A DNA stretch of 64,000 nucleotides from assembly GCA_016712345.1 (NCBI GenBank), contig JADJRH010000011.1, forward strand, positions 2,294,001-2,358,000, in the 5' to 3' direction. Source of the stretch: Polyangiaceae bacterium (GTDB taxonomy: Bacteria > Myxococcota_A > Polyangia > Polyangiales > Polyangiaceae). Below the pieces are notes generated by a model, which was not told where the DNA came from, did no database searches, and saw only the letters and a program-made list of their open reading frames with translations. Of the stretch, positions 1 to 8,868 are shown in pieces. A program made the position numbers and the translations under genes. Position 1 is the first letter of the stretch; the number at the start of each line of letters is the position of its first letter.

Positions 1-9
1 ATCCGTTTT

Positions 10-2316
10 ATGACTGATTCGCCCGACGATCGCGCCAAGAGCGCACTGTCCAGACTCAGCGACATTGCCGCGCGCGTGGAGCAGCGTTTTCGAGAAGGTC
101 GGCGCGTACTCTCCTTTCAAGAATCCCTCGAACTCTTCGCATCGGATCCTGCCCGCTACGGACGTGACGCGTCTCACTACGTTCGGGACATGTTCGACTT
201 TTTCGGCACCGAAACGATCGACAGACCATGGGGTCGCGAAACGCGTTTCAAGTTGTTTGATCTCCCGTGGGAGCCCGAGGTCACGCAGGGCGGCAGCCAC
301 GGAAGAGACACGGCGCTCGTGGGACACGAAGAAACTCAAGCGGAGGTGTACCGTTCGCTTTCAAACTTCGTGCAAGAGGGGCGCGCCAATCGACTCATCC
401 TCATGCACGGCCCCAACGGATCGGCCAAGAGCACCATTGCCTCGTGCATTCTGCGCGCGCTGGAGCACTACTCCACGCTCGCCGAAGGCGCGCTTTACCG
501 GTTTCATTGGGTGTTTCCGAGCAAAAAGACCGTGCGTGGAGCCATCGGGTTTGGCGAGTCGAAAAAGACCCCAACCGACACAGAGAGCTATGCGCACCTC
601 GACGACCACCAAATCGATGCGCGCCTCGTGATCGAGCTGAGGGACCACCCGCTGTTTCTGTTGGCGCCCGCGGAGCGGCGAGAACTTGTTCACCACCTCT
701 ACAATGCGGCGGGATGCAAAGAGGCCCCGCCTGACTGGCTGATTTCGGGCAAGCTCTCCCACAAGTCGCAGCAGGTTTATGAAGCGCTGCTTTCGTCGTA
801 CGGAGGTTCGCTTGCCGAAACGCTGCGCCACGTGCAGGTGGAGCGCTACTTCATTTCGCGTCGCTATCGCGTGGGCGCCGTCACAATCGGACCTCAACTT
901 TCTGTTGATGCCGGCGAGCGACAGATCACTGCGGATCGTTCGCTTTCAGCCCTGCCCACCTCGCTGCAAGCAACAACTCTCTTTGAGGCGTTTGGAGAGC
1001 TTGTTGAAGCCGCGGGCGGCGTGCTTGAACTGAGCGATCTGCTCAAGCGCCCGCTCGACCATTACCGGTACCTCCAGCTGTCGCTCGAAACGGGTGAAGT
1101 GCACCTGCCTCAGCAAACCATCCAAACCAACTTGGTGATGATCGGCAGCTGCAACGAAGTGCATCTCCACGCGTTTCGAGAACACCCCGAGTTCCCCAGT
1201 TTTCGTGGCCGTTTTGAGCTGTTGCGTGCGCCGTACCTGCGAGTGTGGACAGACGAACAGAAAATCTACGACACGCAGGTCGCACCGTTCGTTCATCGCC
1301 ACGTGGCGCCTCATGCGACGGCCGTTGCGGCGCAGTTCGCGGTACTCACCCGCATGCGTCAACCCGATCCGAAGCGCTATCCAGACAACCTCGCGCCGAT
1401 CCTCTCGCAGCTTGCAGCGCACGAAAAAATGGACCTTTACACAAAAGGTACACCTCCCGATCGGCTCGATTCAGATGCTCGCAAACTGCTCGTCGCCAAT
1501 ATTGCCGCGCTCTATCACGAGACCGACGCTGCCTCGATTTTTGAAGGCTCCTCCGGCGTGTCACCGCGCGAGATCAGAACTGTGGTCCTCGATGCGGCTC
1601 AAAGCGTTGAGTACGCATGCCTATCACCGTTCGCCGTGCTCGCTGAGATCGATGAACTTTGCAAGCGCACTTCAGAGTACGACTGGCTTCGAGAAAAGCC
1701 GCAGAGCGGTGGCTACCACGACACGCGATCGTTTCGCGACGTTGTGCGAACGCGCCTCCTCGATTCGCTTGAAGACGAACTTCGCATCGCCAGCGGCATT
1801 GTGGATGAGGCGCGCTACGCGGATCTCTTTGATCGGTACGTTGCCAACGTGAGCATGTGGGTCAAAGGCGAAAAAATTCGAAACCCGATCACCGGCGAAC
1901 ATGAACCTCCCGACGAGCGAATGATGCGCGAGGTCGAGGTGCTGATTGGCATCAAGGTGAAAAACGATGACGCTCGAAAGGGGATCATCTCGCAGATCGC
2001 GGCTTGGGCCATCGACCACCCCGGTGAGAGAATTCAAAACCACGTGGTGTTTCCCGACCTGCTCCGAAAGCTCCGGGACGCGGTGTTTGCCGAGCGCAAG
2101 AAGGCGCTCAGCGCGCTCCTCCGCCACCTCATCGGTCTTTTGCGAGAGCGAGTTTCGGGGCAGACCGAAGACCAAGAAGCCGGCGCACTGCGCGAAGAAC
2201 AGCGCCGAACGGCTTCGCTGGCGTTCGATCGCCTGCGATCCATGGGGTATTGCGAGCGATGCGCGCTCGACGCAGCCACGGCGGTGCTCCGGGCGCGCTA
2301 CTCCGAGCACAGCTAG
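10..2316 (+). CDS. prkA: PrkA-family serine protein kinase (AAA domain)
   Basis: A 768-residue protein of the PrkA family, an AAA+-type ATPase domain joined to a kinase-like C-terminal domain; family members act in stress, stationary-phase or developmental signalling. A Walker A motif, GPNGSAKS, sits near residue 134, followed by the family-typical block with FHWVFP and GAIGFG. It is longer than the enterobacterial YeaG form (about 640 residues), as I recall is usual for myxobacterial homologues. The start is the ATG at 10, close to the window edge, so an upstream partner cannot be judged. The usual neighbours of PrkA (a YeaH/DUF444 protein and a SpoVR protein) are not downstream; a 500-bp non-coding stretch follows instead. 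The substrate is unknown. Confidence 0.88.
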   Translation: MTDSPDDRAKSALSRLSDIAARVEQRFREGRRVLSFQESLELFASDPARYGRDASHYVRDMFDFFGTETIDRPWGRETRFKLFDLPWEPEVTQGGSHGRDTALVGHEETQAEVYRSLSNFVQEGRANRLILMHGPNGSAKSTIASCILRALEHYSTLAEGALYRFHWVFPSKKTVRGAIGFGESKKTPTDTESYAHLDDHQIDARLVIELRDHPLFLLAPAERRELVHHLYNAAGCKEAPPDWLISGKLSHKSQQVYEALLSSYGGSLAETLRHVQVERYFISRRYRVGAVTIGPQLSVDAGERQITADRSLSALPTSLQATTLFEAFGELVEAAGGVLELSDLLKRPLDHYRYLQLSLETGEVHLPQQTIQTNLVMIGSCNEVHLHAFREHPEFPSFRGRFELLRAPYLRVWTDEQKIYDTQVAPFVHRHVAPHATAVAAQFAVLTRMRQPDPKRYPDNLAPILSQLAAHEKMDLYTKGTPPDRLDSDARKLLVANIAALYHETDAASIFEGSSGVSPREIRTVVLDAAQSVEYACLSPFAVLAEIDELCKRTSEYDWLREKPQSGGYHDTRSFRDVVRTRLLDSLEDELRIASGIVDEARYADLFDRYVANVSMWVKGEKIRNPITGEHEPPDERMMREVEVLIGIKVKNDDARKGIISQIAAWAIDHPGERIQNHVVFPDLLRKLRDAVFAERKKALSALLRHLIGLLRERVSGQTEDQEAGALREEQRRTASLAFDRLRSMGYCERCALDAATAVLRARYSEHS

Positions 2317-2410
2317 AGCACCGAACACCTTGAATCGCGAATGAACTCAGCGATTTGTGAATATTGGAAAATCTTCAACAATCGCGGGGTGCTCTAGCTT
2401 TCTTCACCCA

Positions 2411-2438
2411 GGGAGCGAGGGCTCGCGCCCTCGCTCCC
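2411..2438. repeat. Perfect 12-bp inverted repeat, 4-nt loop
   Basis: GGGAGCGAGGGC, loop TCGC, then the exact complement GCCCTCGCTCCC. It lies about 95 bp after prkA. There is no T-run on either side, so it is not a standard intrinsic terminator. It could stabilise the prkA mRNA 3' end, act as a Rho-independent-like pause, or belong to a REP-like family. Confidence 0.75.
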
Positions 2439-2628
2439 CGCGCCGAGCAAGTCGGCCGCGGGGCCCCTCACTCCGCGATCCGAACTGGGTGTCTGTCACG
2501 CGGTGGGAGCTTCGGGCCTGGGCTTTTTGGCTTGCTTTTGCCTGTTTGAGTACACAAGCAAACTATCCATTTGATTACGGAATCAACCTGATCGGTGCTC
2601 TAGACCCTAATCAAGCGATAACAGCCAT

Positions 2629-2716
2629 GACGTTTGCGAAGGACCGTTTCAGGTCTTGTCGTAAGGCGAGGGACGCCCTTGCCCGTTGCCGCGTGGAAAA
2701 GCGAGAAGCGTGGCGC
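2629..2716 (+). repeat. Dispersed repeat, diverged copy A
   Basis: Shares the string order GTTT..GAAGGAC.GTTTCAGG.CTTGTCG..AGGCG.GGGA with copy C (41655-41743), and CCCTTGCCCGT.GCC, GGAAAAGCGA and AGCGTGGCGC with copies B and D. All copies are intergenic. Confidence 0.7.
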
Positions 2717-2772
2717 AACATAGATGAATGCCCAGATTGCACCCGTCGCTTCTTTTAGGGAGTGGTCAAACG

Positions 2773-2798
2773 AAAACGCCCCGGCGAAACCCGGGGCG
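2773..2798 (-). terminator. Intrinsic terminator downstream of tRNA
   Basis: Read on the minus strand: stem CGCCCCGG / CCGGGGCG (2777-2798) with a 6-nt loop, then TTTTCG. It lies about 25 nt after the tRNA 3' end and in the same direction, so it fits a rho-independent terminator for the tRNA transcript. Confidence 0.8.
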
Positions 2799-2823
2799 CT
2801 TGGTGGGTGGTTTTGCTGCTGGG

Positions 2824-2897
2824 TGCCGAAGGAGGGAGTCGAACCCCCGACCCGGCGCGTATGAAACGCCTGCTCTAGCCAGCTGAGCTACTTCGGC
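2824..2897 (-). tRNA. tRNA-Met (anticodon CAT)
   Basis: A 74-nt cloverleaf on the minus strand. The 7-bp acceptor GCCGAAG/CTTCGGC is perfect, with discriminator A. The D-arm has GCTC...GAGC; the anticodon stem GGCGT/GCGCC closes the loop TTCATAC; the T-arm carries GGTTCGA. CCA is not encoded (ACCC follows). The acceptor pairs fully, so it is not an initiator tRNA. It is either elongator Met or, less likely, the tRNA-Ile whose CAT is modified to lysidine; sequence alone does not settle this. Confidence 0.93.
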
Positions 2898-2944
2898 AAA
2901 GGGGCGCGGACTTTGCCGCCCGAAACGCAGACTGTCAAGGCCCT

Positions 2945-4507
2945 TCAGGGCCTCACAAACACAATCGTCGGGCTGTCGCCGGTCTCGTACGTGGCGTGCC
3001 ACCCTTCGGCAACTTCCGGCGCGGCCCACATCCAAATCCGTCGGGCGTCGATCGGCGACAGAGCAATGTTGTGGAAGCCCTGCGCCTCGCCGACCTCGCT
3101 CCAATACGTGCCGGTGATTGCAAAGCCGCCGTCGAGCGCGATCGTCCACGGTGCTTCCGCCACGTCGAACACCTGGTTCACCTCGCGCGGATCGAGCGGC
3201 AAACTCACATGTTTGCTCCGAACGCGGAACGTGCCGCGGGGAGTGGATGCCGCCTGTTGCGGATCGCCGAGCACATCGCGCCCCGACGAGATCAACGTGG
3301 CGAAAATGGCTTTGCGTCCTTCGTAGGCCGTGATCGTTTGGTTGGCGAGCGAGACGTCGAGCCACTTCTGTGTACCCTTGGCGAACTCGGGAAACTTGCT
3401 GCGCCGAACCACCATCGTGAGATCTTGAGCGCGCACCCAGAAGCCCTCCTGGGCTTCTTCGAAACGAATACCGTCGACGGTTCTGAACTTTCCCGTCAAG
3501 GGTACGCAGGCTCGCCGCTCCAACTCATCGTCCATCTTATCGGCGTCGCCTTTGTGGAGCTTCCACGTGTGTACACCGTTCTTGTGTACAAATGCGATCG
3601 GCAGTCCCGTCTTCTCCAAATCCATTCCGTGCCAGGTGGACCCGAGGGCGGGCTTGAGGCGATCGACGGCCACGATCATTCCGTCGGGCGTGAGTCCAAA
3701 GCGCCGCGAGCGGCCGACGGTTTCAACGGTGCCGATAGACGTGATCGCAACGCCCGACGTCTTGCGGAGCTTCTGCGGTCCGTCCCCATTCCCGTCATTG
3801 GCTGCCCTTGAAAATGCAGGAAACACCGAGGATGGGCGCTCCACCGGAAACGTAAAAAACGAGGCCCCGGAACGCTTGTTACCCGCATCCACGCCGTCGC
3901 TTGTGGGAGCAAGCAGCGGCGGGCCCGTGGGTACACCTCGCGCATCAAGGGGCACGTCGTTTGCCGACGGACCGTACACCTCTTTGTCGAGGTCGAGGCG
4001 CGACAGGTACTTCGACAAGTCGGGCTCCGCACTCGCTTGTTCGTCGGCCGTCGGAGCTTTTCGGTAGAGCGGGACGCCGTCGGTTCGCGTGCGACCGTAT
4101 CGATAGGGAAGGGGACGGCTCAGGTCGGGGCCCTTGGGGAGCCAGCTTGCCGCACCCACATCGATTGTGGCGAGGCCGCCAGCGCAGACAAATCCTTTTG
4201 GACTGATCGCGTACCAGCCGCCGACGCACCCGCTGTGGGAAACCGCGTGCGCCGAGCGCGCAACCGTCGCTCCGAGGCGCAACTCGCCCACGATCCTCGC
4301 TCCAAACGAAGGCTGCTCCATCACCGGTGCCCTGTCGCGAATCACCACGAGCTTGGCGTTGAACTCGGTGGCCGTGGGTGTTTCCGTCGTCGTTTCGTCG
4401 GTTCCCGTTTTTGAAAGCGCGGGTGTTGTCACGGGGTGAGCTTTGCAGGCGACGAGTCCAAAGCTCGCGGCGACGAAGCCGGCGGTGATCGCGGAGACGG
4501 ACCTCAT
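2945..4507 (-). CDS. YkuD-fold (L,D-transpeptidase-like) lipoprotein, catalytic Cys absent
   Basis: About 520 residues. The chosen start (ATG at 4507) gives a clean lipoprotein signal ending LVAC; an in-frame start 78 nt further up adds residues that do not look like a signal peptide. The C-terminal third resembles the YkuD L,D-transpeptidase domain, which cross-links peptidoglycan or attaches proteins to it (WLDVSLANQTITAYEG, then TPRGTFRV). The catalytic SHGCxN segment is replaced by GFHNIALSP, so the nucleophilic Cys is Asn and the usual His is displaced. It is therefore probably a non-enzymatic wall-binding protein, or uses other chemistry. The N-terminal part has an SH3-like stretch (APVMEQPSFGARIVGEL). 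It is convergent with prkA across the tRNA. Confidence 0.75.
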   Translation of the reverse strand: MRSVSAITAGFVAASFGLVACKAHPVTTPALSKTGTDETTTETPTATEFNAKLVVIRDRAPVMEQPSFGARIVGELRLGATVARSAHAVSHSGCVGGWYAISPKGFVCAGGLATIDVGAASWLPKGPDLSRPLPYRYGRTRTDGVPLYRKAPTADEQASAEPDLSKYLSRLDLDKEVYGPSANDVPLDARGVPTGPPLLAPTSDGVDAGNKRSGASFFTFPVERPSSVFPAFSRAANDGNGDGPQKLRKTSGVAITSIGTVETVGRSRRFGLTPDGMIVAVDRLKPALGSTWHGMDLEKTGLPIAFVHKNGVHTWKLHKGDADKMDDELERRACVPLTGKFRTVDGIRFEEAQEGFWVRAQDLTMVVRRSKFPEFAKGTQKWLDVSLANQTITAYEGRKAIFATLISSGRDVLGDPQQAASTPRGTFRVRSKHVSLPLDPREVNQVFDVAEAPWTIALDGGFAITGTYWSEVGEAQGFHNIALSPIDARRIWMWAAPEVAEGWHATYETGDSPTIVFVRP

Positions 4508-4689
4508 GGATCGCCCATGCCAGGCGCACTCACGTCGGGCCAAGTTTCCGACGATCGACCGGTGCACGCCGTGCGCACCGCCCATTTGCGCGGTGTTTCG
4601 TCGGTGGCGTGGATGCCGCGGCTCGACGCCTCTCGCCTACACCCGTAAGCTCCTGCCAGCTGCCCGCCTCGGGGCGGCGGAGGTCGCCG

Positions 4690-5820
4690 GTGGTTGTGTC
4701 TGCGCGAAGTGTCACTGTCGGACTGTGTCTTCTCGGGGCCATCGCGCTCTCGGGATGCAAATCCGAAAGCGACGACACGCCCCCGCCGCGTGGGAACGCC
4801 GAGAGAACAATCGTCACGGTCCAGAGCTATGTGTACGCAACGCCGGACGATGCTCCGGGCAACGTGGCCACACGCATTCGCGATCAGGTTCGCAGCGCTT
4901 TCGGCGCGCTCAAGGCTCTCCGGGTCACGGCTTCAAACCGCGAGGTTTCGAATGAGCCGCCCGACGAGTGGTACCGAGAACCATTGGTCCTTCTGTGGCC
5001 GGACGGCACTGAAACCGTCGTGCTTCGCGTTTGGTTTCGATTCACCGATGAAGTGACTGCGCCCAGTGCGATCTCGCGTGGAACGCCGATTTTGGTGGGG
5101 GCGCTGCATCGACAGGACGAGCCGAATTTCACCAAAATCGTGACGTCGTGCACCGCAAACACGGCGCGCGAACGGGACTTTCGCGGACGGCTGCAACTTG
5201 TCTTCGATGGATCGCTCCAGAGTTGTCAGGACGCGATCTTGGGCGAACAAGCGGTGATTGATGCGGCGCGCGTGCGCCTCGATTCGCCCGAAGACGAGAT
5301 TGTGCCCGAGGAGTACGGGCGTGTGTACATTCCGGTGGTCGCGCGGCTTCTTGAACGCAAAGTGGTCCAAATGGGCCGCTACCCGCGCTTCGAGGCGGTG
5401 ATGCCGCAGGCGGGGCGATCCGTTTCCGTGGCGGCGCTGCCCACGTCGAATCGCGCAACTCCCGCCGATGACGACGTGGGTGATCCCGGGTTCGGCGTAG
5501 AGAACCCGATCGCCGTCGATGAACCTCGACCCGACAAGCCGACCCCGATCGTCATCCCCGGGGCCGGCGTAGAGCAACCTCGGCAAATAGGAGGCGGCCA
5601 AGACCCCCCTCACGATCCCGACGCACCTCCGGATCCGGAAGTGCCCGTTCCGGTGGTTGTGGCGGGCAACGCGAAGGGCAATGCAGCGGCTGTCGTTCAG
5701 CCACCCATGGTCGACGGCGACAGCGGTTTCGATTGGGAAGACTTGCTCGACAAAAAGTTCTTGGCGTTGTGGTTTGCCGTGTTCGCGCTCTACCCGCTTC
5801 TTCGTCGCCGCGGATCCTAA
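4690..5820 (+). CDS. Lipoprotein of unknown function with C-terminal membrane tail
   Basis: About 376 residues. The GTG at 4690 is chosen because GGAGG lies 6 nt upstream (4679-4683) and because it yields a short lipoprotein signal ending LSGC. The middle part (roughly residues 30-240) is a folded domain I do not recognise. A Pro/Asp/Val-rich linker follows, and the protein ends with a single hydrophobic helix (FLALWFAVFALYPLL) and RRR. This tail resembles a C-terminal sorting or anchoring signal, though it lacks the Cys of MYXO-CTERM tags. It is divergent from the YkuD-fold lipoprotein, with which it may share a promoter region. Function unknown. Confidence 0.7.
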   Translation: MVVSARSVTVGLCLLGAIALSGCKSESDDTPPPRGNAERTIVTVQSYVYATPDDAPGNVATRIRDQVRSAFGALKALRVTASNREVSNEPPDEWYREPLVLLWPDGTETVVLRVWFRFTDEVTAPSAISRGTPILVGALHRQDEPNFTKIVTSCTANTARERDFRGRLQLVFDGSLQSCQDAILGEQAVIDAARVRLDSPEDEIVPEEYGRVYIPVVARLLERKVVQMGRYPRFEAVMPQAGRSVSVAALPTSNRATPADDDVGDPGFGVENPIAVDEPRPDKPTPIVIPGAGVEQPRQIGGGQDPPHDPDAPPDPEVPVPVVVAGNAKGNAAAVVQPPMVDGDSGFDWEDLLDKKFLALWFAVFALYPLLRRRGS

Positions 5821-5990
5821 ACGCGCGGCGTTTCAGACAGTGCTCACAAAAACGGGGCGCAACGGGCCTCGGGTCTCGCTTCGCCGATGCGCTTTTCGGC
5901 GAGCTTCGTTTTCTCATTGGCCACCGCAAACGATGAAAGAAATGTGACCAACCCTTGTCACCCTGCGCGCGCCGGGCCATTTCGGTGCGC

Positions 5991-7511
5991 ATGCGATTTG
6001 TATCGAAGGTATTCGCCCTCGCAGTCGTCGTTCTTCCCGCGTCGGCGGTGCTTGCCCAGCCCAAAACACCGCCGCTTCCGTCCGCCGCTCCAACGGCAGG
6101 TGTACCTTCGGCGGCACCCAACGCCGCGGCGGTGCCGAGTGTGTCGGCTTCGGCTCCCGACGCCGCGAAAGCTGCACCGATGGCGTCTTCAACGAGCAGT
6201 GACGCTCCGCCGAAGCCGCCGACAATCGACGTGGACGATCCGCTGCTTGCGCCGGTGCCGCCCGCGCCGCACACAATCTCCGGTTTCAAAGAGGTGTTGA
6301 ACCTCCTCTCGAATGAGTCGCTGACCCTTCGCATTGCGCAGATCGACATTCAGCGTGCAAAAGGTCAGGAGCGTGTGGCGCTCGCTGCGGCGCTGCCGAG
6401 CCTGACGGCCAACGCGAACGGATCCCTCACCCCCATCTTGCCGGAGCCGACGTTCGCTTTACAGCCTCAACAGCGCATGTCGGGCGGCATTTCGGTGCAG
6501 CTCACACAGCCGTTCAGCGCGCGCTCTTGGTACGCCATCGGCACCGCCGAAAAAAGCACCGAAGCGGTGAAGCTCCGCGCCGAGGATGCTCGTAGGCAGG
6601 CGATCGCCGCGGTCGCGAACGCGATCGTTTCGATCGTTACGACCGAGCGCCTGGCCGAACTCAATCGCGTTGCGCTTCGTGCGTCTCTACAGCGGCTCGA
6701 ATTGACGAAGCGTCGTCGGCGCATCGGATCGGGAACCGATCTCGACATTGTGCGCGCCGAACAAGACGCCGCCACTGCGCGCACGGGGATTGTCACCGGC
6801 GACGAGAACCTTCGAAAAGCGCGCGAAGCGTTGGGCAGCCTTCTCGGAAAAACGGAAGCGTACGGTGTACCCACAACGTTTACGCTCAACGATATCGAGC
6901 CGGCGCTTCGCTCTGCGTGCAAAGCCGCCAAGCCCGACGAGCGCACCGACGTGCTCGCGGCGAAGGTGGACCTCGACGTGGCGAAGCGCGGCGTGACCGA
7001 TGTGAAGCTGGCGTTTTTGCCCACCGCTCAGATCTCAACTTCGGTGAGCCTCAACGACAGCGTGTTGGAGACGGCGGCTTCGCCGGGCGTGCCCGCATCG
7101 TCGCGGACACTTGAAACTTCGTCGTGGTCGATTTCAGGGCTAATCACCATTCCGCTCTGGGACGGCGGCGCTCGTTACGGCCAAATGAAAACGGCCGAAG
7201 CGGCGGTGGAAACAGCCAAAACGCGAGTGGCTCAAGCCACGGTCACGGCCACAGTTGAGTCCACGCAGGCTCAACGCGCGATCACGGTGGCGGAACAGGC
7301 TCGTCAGGTTTCGGAGAAGGCCCGCGATCTCGCGCGTGAAACGGAGCGACTCGCTCAAGTGGCCTTCAGTTCAGGCGCGGGAACAAGCCTTGACCTCGTG
7401 GACGCGGGTCGCGTGCTCCGGCAGGCCGAGCTTGACCTCGCCGTCAAGGAGTTAGAGGTCGTTCGGGCGAAAATTGCCGCGCTCTTGGCGCTTTCAGCCT
7501 GCGACCTCTGA
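5991..7511 (+). CDS. TolC-family outer membrane efflux protein
   Basis: About 506 residues with a Sec signal peptide (MRFVSKVFALAVVV...VLAQ) from the ATG at 5991; an in-frame start 36 nt upstream would spoil the signal. A Pro/Ala/Ser linker leads into two repeats of the outer membrane factor family, with long alpha-helical heptads such as RAEQDAATARTGIVTGDENL and a second block around residues 380-480. TolC proteins form trimeric outer-membrane channels that join periplasmic adaptors to inner-membrane pumps. No adaptor or pump is adjacent; the MacA/MacB genes at 45.6-49 kb are possible distant partners (inference only). Confidence 0.88.
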   Translation: MRFVSKVFALAVVVLPASAVLAQPKTPPLPSAAPTAGVPSAAPNAAAVPSVSASAPDAAKAAPMASSTSSDAPPKPPTIDVDDPLLAPVPPAPHTISGFKEVLNLLSNESLTLRIAQIDIQRAKGQERVALAAALPSLTANANGSLTPILPEPTFALQPQQRMSGGISVQLTQPFSARSWYAIGTAEKSTEAVKLRAEDARRQAIAAVANAIVSIVTTERLAELNRVALRASLQRLELTKRRRRIGSGTDLDIVRAEQDAATARTGIVTGDENLRKAREALGSLLGKTEAYGVPTTFTLNDIEPALRSACKAAKPDERTDVLAAKVDLDVAKRGVTDVKLAFLPTAQISTSVSLNDSVLETAASPGVPASSRTLETSSWSISGLITIPLWDGGARYGQMKTAEAAVETAKTRVAQATVTATVESTQAQRAITVAEQARQVSEKARDLARETERLAQVAFSSGAGTSLDLVDAGRVLRQAELDLAVKELEVVRAKIAALLALSACDL

Positions 7512-7692
7512 GCTGGAGGGCGCAACCGGTGCGGGCGTATTGAGTTACGCACTTTTTCTGTTTCACCCAAACCGAAGCTCCGTATCATCCGCCCGCCGCG
7601 TGTACGCTTTTGCGCCGCGCGTTGAGCAAACAAGTTCTTTGGGGGCTTTGGCCGGAAACCAAGCCCCTTGTTTTCAAAAGGAGACATTCGCT

Positions 7693-8688
7693 ATGGCCAA
7701 CTATCCTCCCGGCGGCGGCTATCCTCCCGGCGGTTTTCCTCCCGGCGGCGGTCCGCCTCCCGGTGGCATGGGCGGTCCCCCCATGGGCGGTCCCCCCGGT
7801 GGAATGGGCGGTCCGCCGATGGGCGGCATGGGTGGTCCACCAATGGGTGGACCTCCCATGGGCGGTATGGGCGGTCCCCCCATGGGCGGTCCCCCCGGTG
7901 GAATGGGTGGTCCGCCGATGGGCGGCATGGGTGGTCCACCAATGGGCGGCATGGGCGGCCCGCCAATGGGTGGAATGGGCGGCCCGCCAATGGGTGGAAT
8001 GGGCGGCCCTCCCGGAATGGGTGGCCCCCCAATGGGTGGAATGGGTGGCCCTCCCGGAATGGGAATGCCTCCCATGGGCGGCCCGCCGATGGGCGGTCCC
8101 GTCATGGCGAGCGGCGGCGGCTCGAGCAAGATGAAGATCATCGCCACTGCGATTGGTGTCGGCGTTCTCCTCGTGCTCGGCATCATCGGCGCCGTGTGGG
8201 CGTCCGGTAAGTCGACACTGCACGTCATCAACAACGCCGGCGGCGGCGCGATCACGATCTACGTCGACGGCGCCAAGGTTGAAGAAAACGTGCCGTTTAC
8301 CGCCGGTGAAGACGCGTCGAAGGCGCGTTCAACTACCATCCCCGCGGGCAAACACAAGGTCGAGGCGAAAGACGCGTCGGGCAAGGTTCTCGACACGCAG
8401 TCCATGGACTTTGACGGGTTCTTTGCCGCATACCTGTTCGCTCCGGCGCACAGCCCCAAAACGTGTTTCGTGTTGCAAACGGACGCGTACGGTACGGCGA
8501 AGGTGGCGAGCCCGTACACGCAGCTCGACCCAACCCGCAGCCTTTGGAAAGTACCCAAGTCGGTTGACAGCTGGTGGCGCGACAACCCCGACACCGTGCA
8601 GCTCAAAGGTGGCAAGACCAAACAAACAGGCACCACCAAAACCGCCATGCGTCAGATCACATGCGGTGACCCCAACTTCCAAAACTGA
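7693..8688 (+). CDS. Met/Gly/Pro-repeat membrane protein
   Basis: About 331 residues. The ATG at 7693 has AGGAG about 10 nt upstream. Residues 1-140 are almost only Gly, Pro and Met in repeats of the type MGGPPMGG. A single transmembrane helix follows (IIATAIGVGVLLVLGIIGAV, near residues 150-170), then a C-terminal domain of about 150 residues with a PEGA-like start (TIYVDGAKVEENVPF, later IPAGKHKVEAK). The topology suggests a cytoplasmic low-complexity arm with an external domain. Met/Gly/Pro repeats can act as flexible or phase-separating segments, but nothing here proves a role. A terminator follows directly. Confidence 0.8.
   Translation: MANYPPGGGYPPGGFPPGGGPPPGGMGGPPMGGPPGGMGGPPMGGMGGPPMGGPPMGGMGGPPMGGPPGGMGGPPMGGMGGPPMGGMGGPPMGGMGGPPMGGMGGPPGMGGPPMGGMGGPPGMGMPPMGGPPMGGPVMASGGGSSKMKIIATAIGVGVLLVLGIIGAVWASGKSTLHVINNAGGGAITIYVDGAKVEENVPFTAGEDASKARSTTIPAGKHKVEAKDASGKVLDTQSMDFDGFFAAYLFAPAHSPKTCFVLQTDAYGTAKVASPYTQLDPTRSLWKVPKSVDSWWRDNPDTVQLKGGKTKQTGTTKTAMRQITCGDPNFQN
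7703..8105 (+). repeat. In-frame tandem repeat coding GGPPMGG units
   Basis: Short GC-rich units (about 12-30 bp, built from GGCGGTCCCCCCATG and variants) repeat in frame for about 400 bp. Such arrays often vary in copy number between strains by slippage, and are prone to assembly collapse. Confidence 0.85.
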
Positions 8689-8716
8689 TCAAACGATCGG
8701 ATGATCATCGCTGAAG

Positions 8717-8738
8717 AGGCGCCAAATCGGCGCCTTTT
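8717..8738 (+). terminator. Intrinsic terminator
   Basis: Stem AGGCGCC / GGCGCCT with loop AAATC, followed by TTT, 28 nt after the stop of the repeat protein. A good match to a rho-independent terminator on the plus strand. Confidence 0.8.
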
Positions 8739-8868
8739 CGCGTTTTGTGGGCTCGAAAACCGGCCGCGTTTCGCGGGGCGCTGCGCGATGCACGAGGATC
8801 CCCCGCGCCCCGATGCCGTGCTCCCAACCGCGACGCCTGCGCGCCCTTTGAGGTAGGCTACGCGCCCA

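Larger units (their letters stand above)
2317..2772. other. Intergenic region with hairpin and repeat copy
   Basis: No convincing gene lies between prkA and the tRNA. The stretch holds a perfect 12-bp-stem hairpin (2411-2438) and a diverged copy of a dispersed repeat (2629-2716). An open frame across it has no family likeness and no ribosome binding site. Confidence 0.6.

Noticed and set aside
2357..2758. Open frame after prkA
   Set aside because: Runs through the hairpin and the dispersed repeat; no family likeness and no ribosome binding site.
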